NCBI RefSeq assembly: GCF_030268965.1
Contig: NZ_BSSE01000006.1
Coordinates: 230,983 to 294,982 of the forward strand
Direction: 5' to 3'
Source: Microtetraspora sp. NBRC 16547
Lineage (GTDB): Bacteria > Actinomycetota > Actinomycetes > Streptosporangiales > Streptosporangiaceae
Length of the DNA: 64,000 bases
A program made the translations under genes and the position numbers. Shown in pieces: positions 47,012 to 57,889 of this stretch. The first letter of the stretch is position 1. Each line of letters starts with the position of its first letter. The notes beneath the pieces were generated by a model. That model saw only the letters and a list, made by a program, of their open reading frames with translations. It was not told the DNA's origin and did not search any database.

Positions 47012-48372
47012 ACCCGAACCCTGGTCTTCCCACGCTGAACGACTTCGGTCATGACCCGCTGTGGCTCTCGATCATCAAGGCCCTGTTCATCTTCGTGGTC
47101 CTGATGCTGGGCGTGCTGTTCGGCGTGTGGACCGAGCGCAAGCTCATCTCGCGCATGCAGCACCGTTACGGCCCCAACCGGGCGGGCAAGTTCGGCCTGC
47201 TCCAGTCGGTGGCCGACGGTCTGAAGATGGGGCTCAAGGAAGACATCACGCCCCGCACGGTGGACAAGGTCATCTACCTGCTCGCCCCGATCATCATCGT
47301 CGTCCCGGCGTTCCTGTCCTTCTCGGTCATGCCGTTCGGCCCGATGGTGTCGATCTTCGGGGTGGAGACGCCGCTGCAGCTCACCGACCTGCCGGTCGCG
47401 GTGCTGCTGGTCCTCGCCATGGCGTCGATCGGCGTCTACGGCATCGTGCTCGCCGGATGGGGCTCGCGTTCGCCGTACGCCATCCTCGGCGGTCTGCGCT
47501 CCAGCGCCCAGGTGGTCTCGTACGAGATCGCGATGGGCCTGTCGTTCGTCGCGGTCTTCCTGGCGGCGGGCACGCTGTCCACCTCGGAGATCGTGGCCAA
47601 GCAGGCGGGCGCCGGCACCTGGGACGTCTTCGGACTGGAGATCCCGCAGCCGTCCTGGTACGCGGTGTCGCTGATCCCCTCGTTCCTGATCTACGTGATC
47701 ACGATGCTGGGCGAGACCAACCGCGTGCCGTTCGACCTCCCCGAGGGTGAGGGCGAATTGGTCGGAGGCTTCCACACCGAGTACTCCTCGTCGCTGAAGT
47801 TCGCGCTGTTCATGATGGCCGAGTACGTCAACGTGTTCACGGTCTCCGGCATCGCGATCACACTGTTCCTCGGCGGCTGGCGGGCGCCCTGGCCCATCTC
47901 GATCTGGGAAGGGGCGAACACCGGCTGGTGGCCGATGCTCTGGTTCTTCCTCAAGCTCGTGCTGGTGTTCGGGTTCTTCGTCTGGGTCCGCGCCTCGCTG
48001 CCCCGCGTACGGTACGACCAGCTCATGGCCTTCGGGTGGAAGGTTCTCATCCCCCTGAACCTGGCCTGGATCCTGCTGTACGCGACGCTCAAGGCGCTGC
48101 GCCTGCCGGAGTCCAACAGGGCGTTCATCCTGACGATCGGCGCGATCATCGTCGTGGGCGGGCTCGCGATCTGGTTCCGCTTCGACACGCAGCTCCAGCG
48201 GCGCAGGGAGGCCAAGGCCGCCCAGATCGAGGAAGAGTTCGAGCAGCTCAGCGAGGAGCCGGAGGCGGGCGGATTCCCGGTGCCGCCGCTGGATCTCCCG
48301 CACTATCACGGCGTCGTGCCGGCCCGCCAAGCAAGCACCGCGGTGAAGGAGGTGACCAGTGGGAGCAACTGA
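47008..48372 (+). CDS. nuoH: NADH-quinone oxidoreductase subunit H
   Basis: 454 residues with eight membrane segments linking the quinone site to the proton pumps. Conserved loops [47 protein letters not shown] and [28 protein letters not shown] ~60-residue cytoplasmic C-terminal tail ([20 protein letters not shown]...) exceeds the E. coli length. Confidence 0.96.
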   Translation: MNPNPGLPTLNDFGHDPLWLSIIKALFIFVVLMLGVLFGVWTERKLISRMQHRYGPNRAGKFGLLQSVADGLKMGLKEDITPRTVDKVIYLLAPIIIVVPAFLSFSVMPFGPMVSIFGVETPLQLTDLPVAVLLVLAMASIGVYGIVLAGWGSRSPYAILGGLRSSAQVVSYEIAMGLSFVAVFLAAGTLSTSEIVAKQAGAGTWDVFGLEIPQPSWYAVSLIPSFLIYVITMLGETNRVPFDLPEGEGELVGGFHTEYSSSLKFALFMMAEYVNVFTVSGIAITLFLGGWRAPWPISIWEGANTGWWPMLWFFLKLVLVFGFFVWVRASLPRVRYDQLMAFGWKVLIPLNLAWILLYATLKALRLPESNRAFILTIGAIIVVGGLAIWFRFDTQLQRRREAKAAQIEEEFEQLSEEPEAGGFPVPPLDLPHYHGVVPARQASTAVKEVTSGSN

Positions 48373-48874
48373 TTGGCTGAATCCGATCAAGGGATTCGGC
48401 GTCACCTTCCACCACATGTTCAAGAAGCCGGTGACGGTCAACTATCCGGAGGAGAAGCGGCCGACGGCGCCGCGTTTCCACGGCCGGCACCAGCTGAACC
48501 GGTGGCCCGACGGCCTGGAGAAGTGCGTCGGCTGCGAGCTGTGCGCGTGGGCCTGTCCCGCGGACGCGATCTTCGTCGAGGGCGCGGACAACACCGAGAC
48601 CGAGCGCTTCTCCCCGGGAGAGCGGTACGGACGCACCTACCAGATCAACTATCTGCGGTGCATCCTGTGCGGTCTGTGCATCGAGGCGTGCCCGACCCGG
48701 GCGCTCACGATGACCAACGAGTACGAGCTCGCCGACTCCAGCCGCGAATCCTTGATCTACACCAAGGAGATGCTCCTCGCGCCGCTGGCCCCGGGAATGG
48801 AGCAGCCGCCCCACCCGATGCGTCTCGGCGAGACCGAAGAGGACTACTACCGGTTGGGTCGTAGCAATGGGTGA
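48359..48874 (+). CDS. nuoI: NADH-quinone oxidoreductase subunit I
   Basis: 171 residues from a GTG overlapping nuoH by 14 nt. An eight-iron ferredoxin holding clusters N6a and N6b: [12 protein letters not shown] and [12 protein letters not shown]. The amphipathic start [22 protein letters not shown] sits at the membrane. Its stop overlaps the nuoJ start by 8 nt. Confidence 0.97.
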   Translation: MGATDWLNPIKGFGVTFHHMFKKPVTVNYPEEKRPTAPRFHGRHQLNRWPDGLEKCVGCELCAWACPADAIFVEGADNTETERFSPGERYGRTYQINYLRCILCGLCIEACPTRALTMTNEYELADSSRESLIYTKEMLLAPLAPGMEQPPHPMRLGETEEDYYRLGRSNG

Positions 48875-49781
48875 GACCATCACGTTCTGGGTGCTGGCGG
48901 TCGTGTCCGTGACCGCCGCGCTCGGGCTCGTATTCAGCCGCAAGGCGGTCTACTCGGCTTTGATGCTGGGCACCGTCATGCTGTCCCTCGCGGTGCTCTA
49001 CGCCGTGCAGGACGCTCCGTTCCTGGCCGCCGTGCAGATCGTCGTCTACACGGGCGCGGTCATGATGCTGTTCCTGTTCGTGCTCATGCTCGTGGGCGTG
49101 GACTCCGCGGACTCCCTCGTGGAGACGATCAGGGGACAGCGGTTCTGGGCGATCGTGGCCGGGCTGGGGTTCGCCGCGCTGCTCGGGCTCGGCATCGGCA
49201 ACGCCGTACTGTCGGCTCCGAAGGGGCTGACCGCGGTGACGGCGGCGGGCAACGTGCCCTCGCTGGCCGAGCTGATCTTCACGCGGTACGTGTTCGCGTT
49301 CGAGGTCACCTCGGCGCTGCTGATCACCGCCGCGCTCGGCGCGATGGTGCTGGCGCACCGCGAGCGCACGGAGCCCAAGCCGACCCAGAAGGACCTGTCC
49401 CGCAAGCGCTTCGTCGAGTTCGGCGAGCACGGCCGCAACCCCGCGCCGCTGCCCGGTCCGGGCACCTACGCGCGGCACAACGCGATCGACATGCCGGCTC
49501 TCCTGCCCGACGGCACGGTCGCGTCGCTGTCGGTCAACCGGGTCCTCGCCCGGCGCGAGGCCGCCGAGGGCACCCTGGCCCCCGAGATCCTCGCGGCCCT
49601 GGAGGCCGAGGATCGGGCGGCCGAGGAGCAGGTACGGCACGCGGGCGTCAACGGCGTCAACGGCACCGGCGGGGTCAACGGATCCAACGGAGCCGGTCCG
49701 AACGGCGCGGCCCCCGAGGCTGAGGAGTCGCCGGAGACGAGCCCGGAGACGAGCCCGGAAATGGGCGGGGAGGCGAAATGA
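48867..49781 (+). CDS. nuoJ: NADH-quinone oxidoreductase subunit J
   Basis: 304 residues. Five membrane segments in the first ~170 residues include the conserved [31 protein letters not shown] with the pi-bulge helix used in coupling. A ~130-residue cytoplasmic tail follows, ending in Asn/Gly-rich [19 protein letters not shown] and Glu/Ser/Thr/Pro repeats (ETSPETSPE). It is much longer than the ~184-residue E. coli protein; tails of this kind are common in actinomycetes. Confidence 0.94.
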   Translation: MGETITFWVLAVVSVTAALGLVFSRKAVYSALMLGTVMLSLAVLYAVQDAPFLAAVQIVVYTGAVMMLFLFVLMLVGVDSADSLVETIRGQRFWAIVAGLGFAALLGLGIGNAVLSAPKGLTAVTAAGNVPSLAELIFTRYVFAFEVTSALLITAALGAMVLAHRERTEPKPTQKDLSRKRFVEFGEHGRNPAPLPGPGTYARHNAIDMPALLPDGTVASLSVNRVLARREAAEGTLAPEILAALEAEDRAAEEQVRHAGVNGVNGTGGVNGSNGAGPNGAAPEAEESPETSPETSPEMGGEAK

Positions 49782-50074
49782 CAACGCACTACCTGGTGCT
49801 CTCCGCGCTGCTGTTCGTGATCGGCGGCGTCGGGGTGCTGGTACGGCGCAACGCCATCGTGGTCTTCATGTGCGTCGAGCTCATGCTCAACGCCTGCAAC
49901 CTGGCGTTCGTCACCTTCGCTCGGCAGAACGGCAACCTCGACGGCCAGATCATCGCCTTCTTCGTGATGATCGTGGCCGCCGCCGAGGTCGTCATCGGCC
50001 TGGCCATCATCGTGACGATCTTCCGAACCCGCAGGTCCGCGTCCGTAGACGACGTGAACCTGCTGAAGTACTAA
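49778..50074 (+). CDS. nuoK: NADH-quinone oxidoreductase subunit K
   Basis: 98 residues with three membrane helices. The conserved acidic positions are in [19 protein letters not shown] and [19 protein letters not shown], needed for proton transfer. Overlaps the nuoJ stop (ATGA). Confidence 0.96.
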   Translation: MTTHYLVLSALLFVIGGVGVLVRRNAIVVFMCVELMLNACNLAFVTFARQNGNLDGQIIAFFVMIVAAAEVVIGLAIIVTIFRTRRSASVDDVNLLKY

Positions 50075-50077
50075 GAG

Positions 50078-51985
50078 GTGGCCGTGGAACCCACAAAGAT
50101 CATCGAGCACACCGGGGGAGTGATCGGCGCCTCCTGGCTGCTGATCGCTCTGCCGCTGCTCGGCGCCGCCGTCCTCCTGCTGGGCGGCCGCAGGACCGAC
50201 AAGTTCGGTCACCTGCTGGGTGTCGCCACCGCCGTCGCCTCGTTCGTGGTGGGCGTGCTGGCCTTCGCCCAGCTCATGGGCTTCGATCCGGCTGAGCGCC
50301 GCCGGGCCGTACCGCTGTACGACTTCATCCCCGGCCTCACCAAGATGGGGCTGCTGATCGACCCGCTGTCGATCTCGTTCGTCCTGCTGATCACCGGTGT
50401 GGGTTCGCTGATCCACATCTACTCGATCGGCTACATGGCGCACGACCCCAACCGGCGGCGGTTCTTCGCCTACCTGAACCTGTTCGTCGCGGCGATGCTG
50501 CTTCTCGTGCTCGCCGACAACTACGTCGGTCTGTACGTCGGCTGGGAGGGCGTGGGTCTCGCGTCGTACCTGCTGATCGGGTTCTGGCAGCACAAGCCGG
50601 CGGCGGCGACCGCCGCGAAGAAGGCGTTCATCGTCAACCGGGTCGGCGACTTCGGCCTGGCGATCGGCATCTTCACCATCTTCACGGCGTTCAACACGGT
50701 CTCGTACGCGGGGGTCATGGCCTCCGGGGAGCACCCCAGCCAGGGCACGCTCACCGCGATCGGCCTGCTGCTCCTGCTCGGCGCCTGTGGTAAGTCGGCG
50801 CAGCTCCCGCTGCAGTCCTGGCTTCTGGACGCGATGGAGGGCCCGACCCCGGTCTCGGCCCTCATCCACGCCGCGACCATGGTCACCGCCGGCGTCTACC
50901 TCGTCACCCGGTCCGGCGCGATGTTCTTCCCGGAGGGCTCGACCGCGGCGATCGCCGTCACGATCGTCGGTGTCGCCACGCTGCTCGCCGGTGCGATCAT
51001 CGGTACCGCCAAGGACGACATCAAGAAGGCGCTGGCCGGCTCGACCATGTCGCAGATCGGCTACATGATGCTCGCCGCGGGCATCGGCCCGGCCGGGTAC
51101 GCCTTCGCGATCGCGCACCTGATCACGCACGGCTTCTTCAAGGCCGACATGTTCCTCGGCGCCGGATCGGTCATGCACGCCATGAACGACGAGGTCAACA
51201 TGCGGAAGTACGGCGGCCTGCGCAAGGTCATGCCGATCACCTTCGCGACGTTCCTCGTCGGCTACCTGGCGATCATCGGGTTCCCGCTGCTGTCCGGTTA
51301 CTTCACCAAGGACGGCATCATCGAGAGCGCGATGGAGTACAGCGCGACCCTCGGCTGGCTCGCGGTGCTCGGCGCCGGCATCACCGGCTTCTACATGTCC
51401 CGCCTGGTGTTCATGACGTTCTTCGGCCAGAAGCGCTGGGAGGCGGACGCGCACCCGCACGAGTCGCCCGCCGTCATGACGCTGCCGCTGATCATCCTGT
51501 CGGTCGGCTCGATCTTCCTGGGCGCCTTCTTGATCCTGGGCAACCGGTTCATGACGTTCCTGGCCCCGGCGGTCGGCCTTCCGGAGCACCTGCCCTCGTT
51601 CCACCCGTTCAGCGTGGCCGGGCTGGCCACCCTGGCGCTCGTGGCGGCCGGCGTGGCCCTCGCCTGGTTCAAGTACGGCGCGGCCGAGGTGCCGGTCACG
51701 GCTCCGCGTGGCTCGTTCCTCACCACGTTCGCCCGGCGTGACCTGTACGGCGACGCGCTGAACGAGGCGCTGTTCATGCGGCCTGGCCAGTGGCTGACCC
51801 GGCTCGCGGTGTTCTTCGACAACCGCGGGATCGACGGCCTCGTCAACGGGCTCGCCGCTGGAATCGGTGGCACGTCGGGCCGGCTCCGGCGAGTCCAGAC
51901 GGGCTTCGTCCGCTCGTACGCGCTGTCGATATTCGTCGGCGCCGCCATCCTGGTCGGTGCCTGGTTCGTCGTAGGGAACCTGTGA
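50078..51985 (+). CDS. nuoL: NADH-quinone oxidoreductase subunit L
   Basis: 635 residues from a GTG 3 nt after nuoK. Antiporter-like proton-pumping subunit at the end of the membrane arm, with many membrane helices and a C-terminal lateral helix. Conserved blocks are [23 protein letters not shown] (key Glu), [33 protein letters not shown] and [22 protein letters not shown]. Confidence 0.96.
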   Translation: MAVEPTKIIEHTGGVIGASWLLIALPLLGAAVLLLGGRRTDKFGHLLGVATAVASFVVGVLAFAQLMGFDPAERRRAVPLYDFIPGLTKMGLLIDPLSISFVLLITGVGSLIHIYSIGYMAHDPNRRRFFAYLNLFVAAMLLLVLADNYVGLYVGWEGVGLASYLLIGFWQHKPAAATAAKKAFIVNRVGDFGLAIGIFTIFTAFNTVSYAGVMASGEHPSQGTLTAIGLLLLLGACGKSAQLPLQSWLLDAMEGPTPVSALIHAATMVTAGVYLVTRSGAMFFPEGSTAAIAVTIVGVATLLAGAIIGTAKDDIKKALAGSTMSQIGYMMLAAGIGPAGYAFAIAHLITHGFFKADMFLGAGSVMHAMNDEVNMRKYGGLRKVMPITFATFLVGYLAIIGFPLLSGYFTKDGIIESAMEYSATLGWLAVLGAGITGFYMSRLVFMTFFGQKRWEADAHPHESPAVMTLPLIILSVGSIFLGAFLILGNRFMTFLAPAVGLPEHLPSFHPFSVAGLATLALVAAGVALAWFKYGAAEVPVTAPRGSFLTTFARRDLYGDALNEALFMRPGQWLTRLAVFFDNRGIDGLVNGLAAGIGGTSGRLRRVQTGFVRSYALSIFVGAAILVGAWFVVGNL

Positions 51986-53484
51986 TGCACTACTGGCTCT
52001 CAACCCTGATAGGTGTGCCCGTGGTGGGCGCGCTTGGCGTCGCGGCCGTGAAGAACGAGCTGCGCGCCAAGCAGGCGACCCTCGCGGTGTCCCTGCTGGT
52101 GCTGGCACTGACCGTCGCCATGGCGGTCCAGTTCAGCCCCAACGGCGACAAGTTCCAGTTCACCGAGACGTACGACTGGGTTCCCTCGTTCGGGATCCAC
52201 TTCGGTCTCGGCGTGGACGGCATCGCACTGGTTCTCATCCTGCTGTCGGTCGTCCTCGTGCCGGTTGTGGTGCTCGCCTCCTGGCACGAGGCGGAGGCGG
52301 GCAAGCGATCGGTGCGGACGTACTTCGCGCTGCTCCTGGTGCTCGAAGCGATGATGATCGGCGTCTTCGCGGCGACCGACGTCTTCCTGTTCTACGTCTT
52401 CTTCGAAGCCATGCTGATCCCGATGTACTTCATGATCGGGTCGTACGGCGGGACGCAGCGGTCCTACGCGGCCGTGAAGTTCCTGCTCTACTCGCTCTTC
52501 GGCGGGCTGCTGATGCTGGTCGCGGTGATCGCGCTCTACTCGATCGCCGGCAAGGGCACGTTCATGTTCACCGACCTGGTCGGCAGCGTCCAGGACGTCG
52601 GCACCCAGAAGTGGCTGTTCCTCGGCTTCTTCATCGCCTTCGCGATCAAGGCGCCGCTGTGGCCGTTCCACACCTGGCTGCCCGACGCGGCGGCCCAGGC
52701 CCCGGCGGGCGCGGCCGTGCTGCTCGTCGGCGTGCTCGACAAGGTCGGCACGTACGGCATGCTGCGCTTCTGCCTGGAGCTGTTCCCGGCGGCGTCGAAG
52801 TACTTCACCCCGCTGGTGATCACGCTCTCGGTGATCGGCATCGTCTACGGCGCGATCGTCGCCATCGGGCAGACCGACATGAAGCGCCTCATCGCCTACA
52901 CCTCGATCTCGCACTTCGGCTTCATCGCCATGGGCGTGTTCGCGATGACGGTCAACGCCGGCTCCGGCGCCACGCTGTACATGGTGAACCACGGCTTCTC
53001 GACCGGCGCGCTGTTCCTGATCGCCGGCTTCCTGATCCACCGCCGCGGCTCGCAGTACATCTCGGACTACGGCGGCGTGCAGAAGGTCGCCCCGATCCTG
53101 GCCGGGACGTTCCTGGTCGCCGGGCTGTCCGGTCTCGCGCTTCCGGGGCTCAGCTCGTTCGTGAGCGAGTTCATGGTGCTGATCGGCACGTATGAGGCGT
53201 ACGTCGTCCCGGCGGTCATCGCCACCAGCGGTGTCGTCCTGGCCGCGATCTACATCCTGTGGATGTACCAGCGGACCATGAACGGCCCAACCGCGGAGTC
53301 CGTCCGCGACATCAAGGACCTGAGCGGCCGTGAGAAGTGGGTCGTCGCCCCGCTGATCGCGGTGATCCTGGTGCTCGGCTTCTATCCGAAGCCGCTGCTC
53401 GACGTCATCAATCCCGCGGTGACGGACACGCTGTCCAGTGTCCAGGTCACCCAGCAGGCGCCCGTTGCACAGGAGGGCCAGTGA
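51985..53484 (+). CDS. nuoM: NADH-quinone oxidoreductase subunit M
   Basis: 499 residues of the second antiporter-like pump. Blocks FFEAMLIPMYFMIGSYGG, APLWPFHTWLPDAAAQAPAGAAVLL, MKRLIAYTSISHFGFIAMG and VNHGFSTGALFLIAG carry the usual Glu, Lys and His. The ATG at 51985 shares one base with the nuoL stop. Confidence 0.96.
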   Translation: MHYWLSTLIGVPVVGALGVAAVKNELRAKQATLAVSLLVLALTVAMAVQFSPNGDKFQFTETYDWVPSFGIHFGLGVDGIALVLILLSVVLVPVVVLASWHEAEAGKRSVRTYFALLLVLEAMMIGVFAATDVFLFYVFFEAMLIPMYFMIGSYGGTQRSYAAVKFLLYSLFGGLLMLVAVIALYSIAGKGTFMFTDLVGSVQDVGTQKWLFLGFFIAFAIKAPLWPFHTWLPDAAAQAPAGAAVLLVGVLDKVGTYGMLRFCLELFPAASKYFTPLVITLSVIGIVYGAIVAIGQTDMKRLIAYTSISHFGFIAMGVFAMTVNAGSGATLYMVNHGFSTGALFLIAGFLIHRRGSQYISDYGGVQKVAPILAGTFLVAGLSGLALPGLSSFVSEFMVLIGTYEAYVVPAVIATSGVVLAAIYILWMYQRTMNGPTAESVRDIKDLSGREKWVVAPLIAVILVLGFYPKPLLDVINPAVTDTLSSVQVTQQAPVAQEGQ

Positions 53485-55028
53485 ACGGCACCATCCCAGC
53501 GCCGACCATCGAGTACGCCCTGCTCGCGCCGATGCTGGTCGTCTTCGGCGCGGCGATCATCGGCGTGCTCGTGGAGGCGTTCGCACCCCGGTATCTGCGC
53601 TCGTCGATCCACAAGCCGCTGACGCTGCTGTCGCTGGCCGGCGCATTCGTGATCACCATCTGGCAGGCGCGGACCGGCATCCCGACCAAGCCGTCCGCCA
53701 TGGGCGCGGTGGCGGTCGACGGCCCGGCGCTGTTCATCTGGGGCACGATCCTCGTGCTCGCGTTCGTGAGCGTGCTGCTCATCAACGACGAGGGGCACTT
53801 CGTGGCCTCCGCCTCGGCCGTGCCCGGCTCGGCCGAGGAGGAGCGGGCGCTCAGCGAGGGCGCCATGCACACCGAGGTCTACCCGCTGGTCCTCTTCGCG
53901 GTCGGCGGCATGCTGCTGTTCCCGGCCGCCAACGACCTGCTTGCCATGTTCGTGGCTCTTGAGGTCATGTCGCTGCCGCTCTACCTGCTGTGCGGGCTCG
54001 CCCGCCGTCGCCGCCTGCTCTCGCAGGAGGCCGCGGTCAAGTACTTCCTGCTCGGCGCCTTCTCCTCCGCGTTCTTCCTGTACGGCACGGCCCTGCTGTA
54101 CGGCTACGCGGGCTCGGTGGACCTGGCGAAGATCGGCGCCGCGCTCGGCACGGTCGGCGGGCAGGACACGCTGCTCTACATCGGCGCGGCGATGCTCGGC
54201 GTCGGCCTGTTGTTCAAGATCGGCGCCGCGCCGTTCCAGGCGTGGAAGCCGGACGTCTACCAGGGCTCGCCGACCCCGATCACGGCGCTGATGGCCTCGG
54301 GCACGCTCGTGGCCGCGTTCGGCGCGCTGCTGCGGGTGTTCTGGGTGGCGCTGGGCGGCCTCCAGTGGAGCTGGACCCCCATCATGTGGGGTGTGGCGAT
54401 TCTCACGATGCTCGTCGGCGCGGTGCTCGCCATCACGCAGACGGACATCAAGCGGATGCTGGCGTACTCCTCCATCGCGCACGGAGGTTTCCTGCTCATC
54501 GGCGTGATCGCCCTCGGCGACCAGCAGCAGAACGCCTCGGCGCTGTCGGCGCTGCTGTTCTATCTGGTGGCCTACGGCTTCACCACGGTGGGCGCGTTCG
54601 CGGTCGTCACGACGGTCCGCGACGCCGGTGGCGAGGCGTGGCATCTGTCCCGCTGGGCCGGGCTCGGCAAGCGTCGGCCGCTGGTCGCCACCGTGTTCGC
54701 CCTCTTCCTGCTCGCCTTCGCCGGCATCCCGCTGACCAGCGGTTTCTTCGGGAAGTACGCGGTGTTCCAGGCGGCGGTGGACGCTGGCGCGACGCCGCTC
54801 GTGGTGGTCGGCGTGGTGTCCTCGGCGATCGCCGCGTTCTTCTACGTCCGCGTGATCGTGCTGATGTTCTTCAACGACCCGGCGGCCGATGGGCCGTCCG
54901 TGGTGATTCCGAGAGGCACCTGGGCGGTCGGAGCTGTGGCGGTATTGGCTACCGTAGTCCTCGGGGTTTTCCCGCAGCCCGTGCTCGACCTGGCGCACAC
55001 GGCTGCCCAGTCGTTGTTCGTCCGATAG
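53481..55028 (+). CDS. nuoN: NADH-quinone oxidoreductase subunit N
   Basis: 515 residues from a GTG overlapping the nuoM stop; third antiporter-like subunit and last nuo gene. FVALEVMSLPLYLLCGLARR, IGAAPFQAWKPDVYQGSPTPITALMASGT and IKRMLAYSSIAHGGFLLIG are the conserved pump motifs. Confidence 0.96.
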   Translation: MNGTIPAPTIEYALLAPMLVVFGAAIIGVLVEAFAPRYLRSSIHKPLTLLSLAGAFVITIWQARTGIPTKPSAMGAVAVDGPALFIWGTILVLAFVSVLLINDEGHFVASASAVPGSAEEERALSEGAMHTEVYPLVLFAVGGMLLFPAANDLLAMFVALEVMSLPLYLLCGLARRRRLLSQEAAVKYFLLGAFSSAFFLYGTALLYGYAGSVDLAKIGAALGTVGGQDTLLYIGAAMLGVGLLFKIGAAPFQAWKPDVYQGSPTPITALMASGTLVAAFGALLRVFWVALGGLQWSWTPIMWGVAILTMLVGAVLAITQTDIKRMLAYSSIAHGGFLLIGVIALGDQQQNASALSALLFYLVAYGFTTVGAFAVVTTVRDAGGEAWHLSRWAGLGKRRPLVATVFALFLLAFAGIPLTSGFFGKYAVFQAAVDAGATPLVVVGVVSSAIAAFFYVRVIVLMFFNDPAADGPSVVIPRGTWAVGAVAVLATVVLGVFPQPVLDLAHTAAQSLFVR

Positions 55029-55040
55029 GAGCTTCCCTCT

Positions 55041-56036
55041 ATGGCCGCGCCGCCCGTTGTTGACCTGCCTCTCGTCGACGAATGGCTGGCCGCGGATCTC
55101 GCGAATGGGCTCGCGGCCGTGGAGAAGCTGCTCCGGTCGTCGGTGGAGAGCGAGGACGCCTTCGTCACGGAGGCGTCCCGGCATCTCATCGAGGCCGGCG
55201 GCAAGCGGTTCCGGGCGATGCTCGTGCTGCTTGCCGCGCAGTTCGGCACACCCGACGCCCCGGGAGTCGTCCCCGGGGCCGTCGTCATCGAGCTGACCCA
55301 TCTGGCGACGCTCTACCACGACGACGTGATGGACGAGGCCCCCGTACGGCGCGGCTCGCCCTCGGCGAACGCCCGCTGGGACAACACGGTCGCCATCCTC
55401 ACCGGCGACTATCTGTTCGCCCAGGCGTCCGAGCTCCTGGCCGACCTCGGGGCCGACATCATCCGCATCCAGGCGCAGACGTTCTCGCGCCTGGTCCGCG
55501 GCCAGATCCGCGAGACGATCGGTCCTTCCGAGGGTGCCGACGCGATCACGCACTACATCCAGGTGCTGGCCGACAAGACCGGTTCGCTCATCGCCACCTC
55601 GGGCCGCTTCGGCGCCCTGCTGGCGGGCGCGCCGGCCGAGGTGACCGACCGGCTGACCGCGGCCTGCGAGGCGATCGGCGTGGCCTGGCAACTCAGCGAC
55701 GACCTGATCGACGTGGCCGCGCCGACGGTCGACTCGGGCAAGACCCCGGGAACCGACCTCCGCGAGGGCGTGCAGACCCTGCCCGTGCTGTACGCGCTGG
55801 TGTCCGATCGGTCGGAGGATGCGCGGCTGCGCTCCCTGCTCTCCGGACCGGTCGCCGAGGAGGACGTGGACGAGGCGCTGGAGCTGCTGCGGGCCAACAA
55901 GGCGATGGCCGACGCCCGCGGGGAGCTGCTGCGGTGGGCGGACAAGGCCAAGGACGCGCTCGGCGGCCTTCCCGACATCCCGGCCCGCGAGGCTCTCATC
56001 GGGCTCTGTGACTACGTCGTCGAGCGCTCGGGGTGA
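55041..56036 (+). CDS. Trans-polyprenyl diphosphate synthase (menaquinone side chain)
   Basis: 331 residues, 12 bp after nuoN and probably in the same transcript. All-alpha isoprenoid synthase with GGKRFRAMLVLL, the first Asp-rich motif LYHDDVMDEAPVRRG and the second QLSDDLIDVA. It builds the long prenyl tail for menaquinone. The HepT/GrcC-like assignment and the chain length are inferred from context with menG and the MenJ-like gene. Confidence 0.92.
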   Translation: MAAPPVVDLPLVDEWLAADLANGLAAVEKLLRSSVESEDAFVTEASRHLIEAGGKRFRAMLVLLAAQFGTPDAPGVVPGAVVIELTHLATLYHDDVMDEAPVRRGSPSANARWDNTVAILTGDYLFAQASELLADLGADIIRIQAQTFSRLVRGQIRETIGPSEGADAITHYIQVLADKTGSLIATSGRFGALLAGAPAEVTDRLTAACEAIGVAWQLSDDLIDVAAPTVDSGKTPGTDLREGVQTLPVLYALVSDRSEDARLRSLLSGPVAEEDVDEALELLRANKAMADARGELLRWADKAKDALGGLPDIPAREALIGLCDYVVERSG

Positions 56037-56042
56037 ACGGAC

Positions 56043-56092
56043 GACCCCGGAGGCCGTCGGGGCTCAGTGAGCCCCTCAGGCCGTCCGGGGTC
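56043..56092. terminator. Bidirectional terminator hairpin after the nuo operon
   Basis: A ~20-bp stem: GACCCCGGA-GGCC...GGGG pairs with CCCC...GGCC-GTCCGGGGTC around CTCAGTGAG, with a few bulges. It stands between the convergent prenyl synthase and rarD-like genes and could stop both. Confidence 0.8.
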
Positions 56093-56118
56093 GCGTTCTC
56101 GGTCTGTCAGGTTCGCTT

Positions 56119-57030
56119 CTAGACGGTTTCGAGCGCGGGCGCCGTACTGGCCTCGCGGCGGGTCGCACGGGCGGCGCGCAGGCTGTCCCAGGTGAAGACG
56201 CTGAGCGCGAGCCACACGATCGCGAACCCGATCCACCTGCTGCCGGGCATCGTCTCGTGGGCGACCAGGACGCCGCACAGGAACTGCAGCACCGGGGCGA
56301 TGTACTGGAGCAGGCCGATGACCGTCAGCGGCACCCGGATCGCGGCGGCGGAGAAGCACAGCAGGGGAACGGCCGTGATCAGTCCGGAGCCGACGAGTAG
56401 CGCGATGTGGCCGGCGCCGTGGTCGACGAAGGTGCCGGCGCCGTTCGCCTGGATGATGGCGAGGTAGCCGAGCGCGGGCACCAGGAGGACCAGGGTCTCG
56501 ATGGTGAGGCTCTCCGCCGCGCCGACCTGCGCGGTCTTCTTGATCAGGCCGTACGTGCCGAATGACGCGGCGAGGACGAGCGCGATCCAGGGAAGACGGC
56601 CGTAGTCGAGGGTCAGGACGAGCACGGCGGCCGAGCCGAGGCCGACGGCGACCCACTGCCAGGGGCGCAGCCGCTCGCGGAAGATGAGCACGCCGAAGAG
56701 GACGCTGACCAGCGGGTTGATGAAGTAGCCGAGGGCACTCTCCACGACGTGGCCGGTGTTGACGGCGTAGATGTACATGCCCCAGTTGATGGAGATGACG
56801 ACCGCGGCGAGGGTGAGCAGGAGGACCTGGCGGCGGGTGATCGACCGGAACGACGACCAGTGGCGGCGGACGCCCAGCATCGCGAGGACCGCGACGAGGG
56901 ACCAGACCATGCGATGCGCGAGGATCTCGACAGCCCCGGCGGGCTTCAACAGGGGCCAGTAAAGGGGGAACAATCCCCACATGGCGTAAGCGGCTATGCC
57001 GTACAGGACTCCTCGGCGCGATTCAGGCAT
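56119..57030 (-). CDS. rarD: RarD-like EamA-family transporter
   Basis: 303 residues with ten predicted membrane helices in two EamA repeats. The RarD-type start is GVLYGIAAYAMWGLFPLYWPLLKPAGAVEILAHRMVWS. The second repeat includes PLLCFSAAAIRVPLTVIGLLQYIAPVLQFLCGV. Members export small metabolites, and RarD was linked to chloramphenicol sensitivity; the substrate here is unknown. Divergent from msrA. Confidence 0.88.
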   Translation of the reverse strand: MPESRRGVLYGIAAYAMWGLFPLYWPLLKPAGAVEILAHRMVWSLVAVLAMLGVRRHWSSFRSITRRQVLLLTLAAVVISINWGMYIYAVNTGHVVESALGYFINPLVSVLFGVLIFRERLRPWQWVAVGLGSAAVLVLTLDYGRLPWIALVLAASFGTYGLIKKTAQVGAAESLTIETLVLLVPALGYLAIIQANGAGTFVDHGAGHIALLVGSGLITAVPLLCFSAAAIRVPLTVIGLLQYIAPVLQFLCGVLVAHETMPGSRWIGFAIVWLALSVFTWDSLRAARATRREASTAPALETV

Positions 57031-57111
57031 GACATCCAGTGTGACTCCTTACGGGATTTAACACAAATAAGCAATCGTTGCCGCAATATTTAGCGATGCT
57101 TACGGGAGGAA

Positions 57112-57135
57112 CAAACCGGGAGACGCTCCGGTTTG
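57112..57135 (+). promoter_or_regulatory. Hairpin in the msrA leader
   Basis: CAAACCGG (57112-57119) pairs perfectly with CCGGTTTG (57128-57135), 19 bp before the msrA ATG. It could be a regulatory leader hairpin or dimer operator. CTTACGGGA also occurs twice nearby. Confidence 0.5.
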
Positions 57136-57154
57136 GGGCGGGTGGAGGTGCGAC

Positions 57155-57817
57155 ATGGGCTGGCTGTTCGGACAGAACAAGACATCGATGGTGACCCCCT
57201 CGGAGGCGCTGCCCGGCCGATCCGAGACGATGCCGGTGGCGTCCCGGCACCTGGTGCTCGACGCGCCGCTGGCTCCGCCTTACGGCGAGGGCATGGAGAT
57301 CGCCGACTTCGGGCTGGGATGTTTCTGGGGAGCCGAGCGCAAGTTCTGGCAGACGCCCGGCGTCGTCTCCACCGCGGTCGGCTACGCGGGCGGATACACG
57401 CCGAACCCGACGTACGAGGAGGTGTGCACTGGAATGACCGGCCACACCGAGGTCGTACGCGTGGTCTTCGACCCCAGCAGGGTGTCGTACGAGGAACTGC
57501 TGAAGGTCTTCTGGGAGGCCCACGACCCGACCCAGGGCATGCGCCAGGGGAACGACGTCGGCACGCAGTACCGCTCGGCTATCTACACGCACGGGGCCGA
57601 GCAGGAGAAGGCCGCCCTCGCGTCTCGTGACGCGTACCAGCGGGTGCTCAACGAGGCCGGCTATGGCCGGATCGCGACCGAGATCGCCCCCGCCGGTCCG
57701 TTCTACTTCGCCGAGGACTACCACCAGCAGTATCTTTACCGGAACCCTGGCGGCTACTGCGGCATCGGAGGCACCGGCGTGACCTGCCCCGTTGGCCTCA
57801 CTACCGGCGAAGCCTGA
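57155..57817 (+). CDS. msrA: Peptide-methionine (S)-S-oxide reductase, intact copy
   Basis: 220 residues; MsrA reduces methionine-S-sulphoxide in proteins with thioredoxin. The catalytic Cys is in [15 protein letters not shown] (near residue 56). [31 protein letters not shown], and [22 protein letters not shown] are conserved. The C-terminus [27 protein letters not shown] holds two candidate resolving cysteines. The last ~97 bp recur three more times downstream without the rest of the gene, making this 3' end the apparent insertion site of the cassette array. Confidence 0.95.
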   Translation: MGWLFGQNKTSMVTPSEALPGRSETMPVASRHLVLDAPLAPPYGEGMEIADFGLGCFWGAERKFWQTPGVVSTAVGYAGGYTPNPTYEEVCTGMTGHTEVVRVVFDPSRVSYEELLKVFWEAHDPTQGMRQGNDVGTQYRSAIYTHGAEQEKAALASRDAYQRVLNEAGYGRIATEIAPAGPFYFAEDYHQQYLYRNPGGYCGIGGTGVTCPVGLTTGEA

Positions 57818-57820
57818 CAC

Positions 57821-57861
57821 GGAGCCCACCCTCATATGACCTCATATGAAGGGAGGGCTCC
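57821..57861. terminator. Terminator-like hairpin after msrA
   Basis: GGAGCCCACCCTCATATG pairs, with few mismatches, with CATATGAAGGGAGGGCTCC around ACCT. It starts 3 nt after the msrA stop and lies between msrA and the convergent siderophore-interacting protein gene, so it could act both ways. Confidence 0.75.
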
Positions 57862-57889
57862 AGCCGGAAACGGCCGCTGCAGTCCGCGG

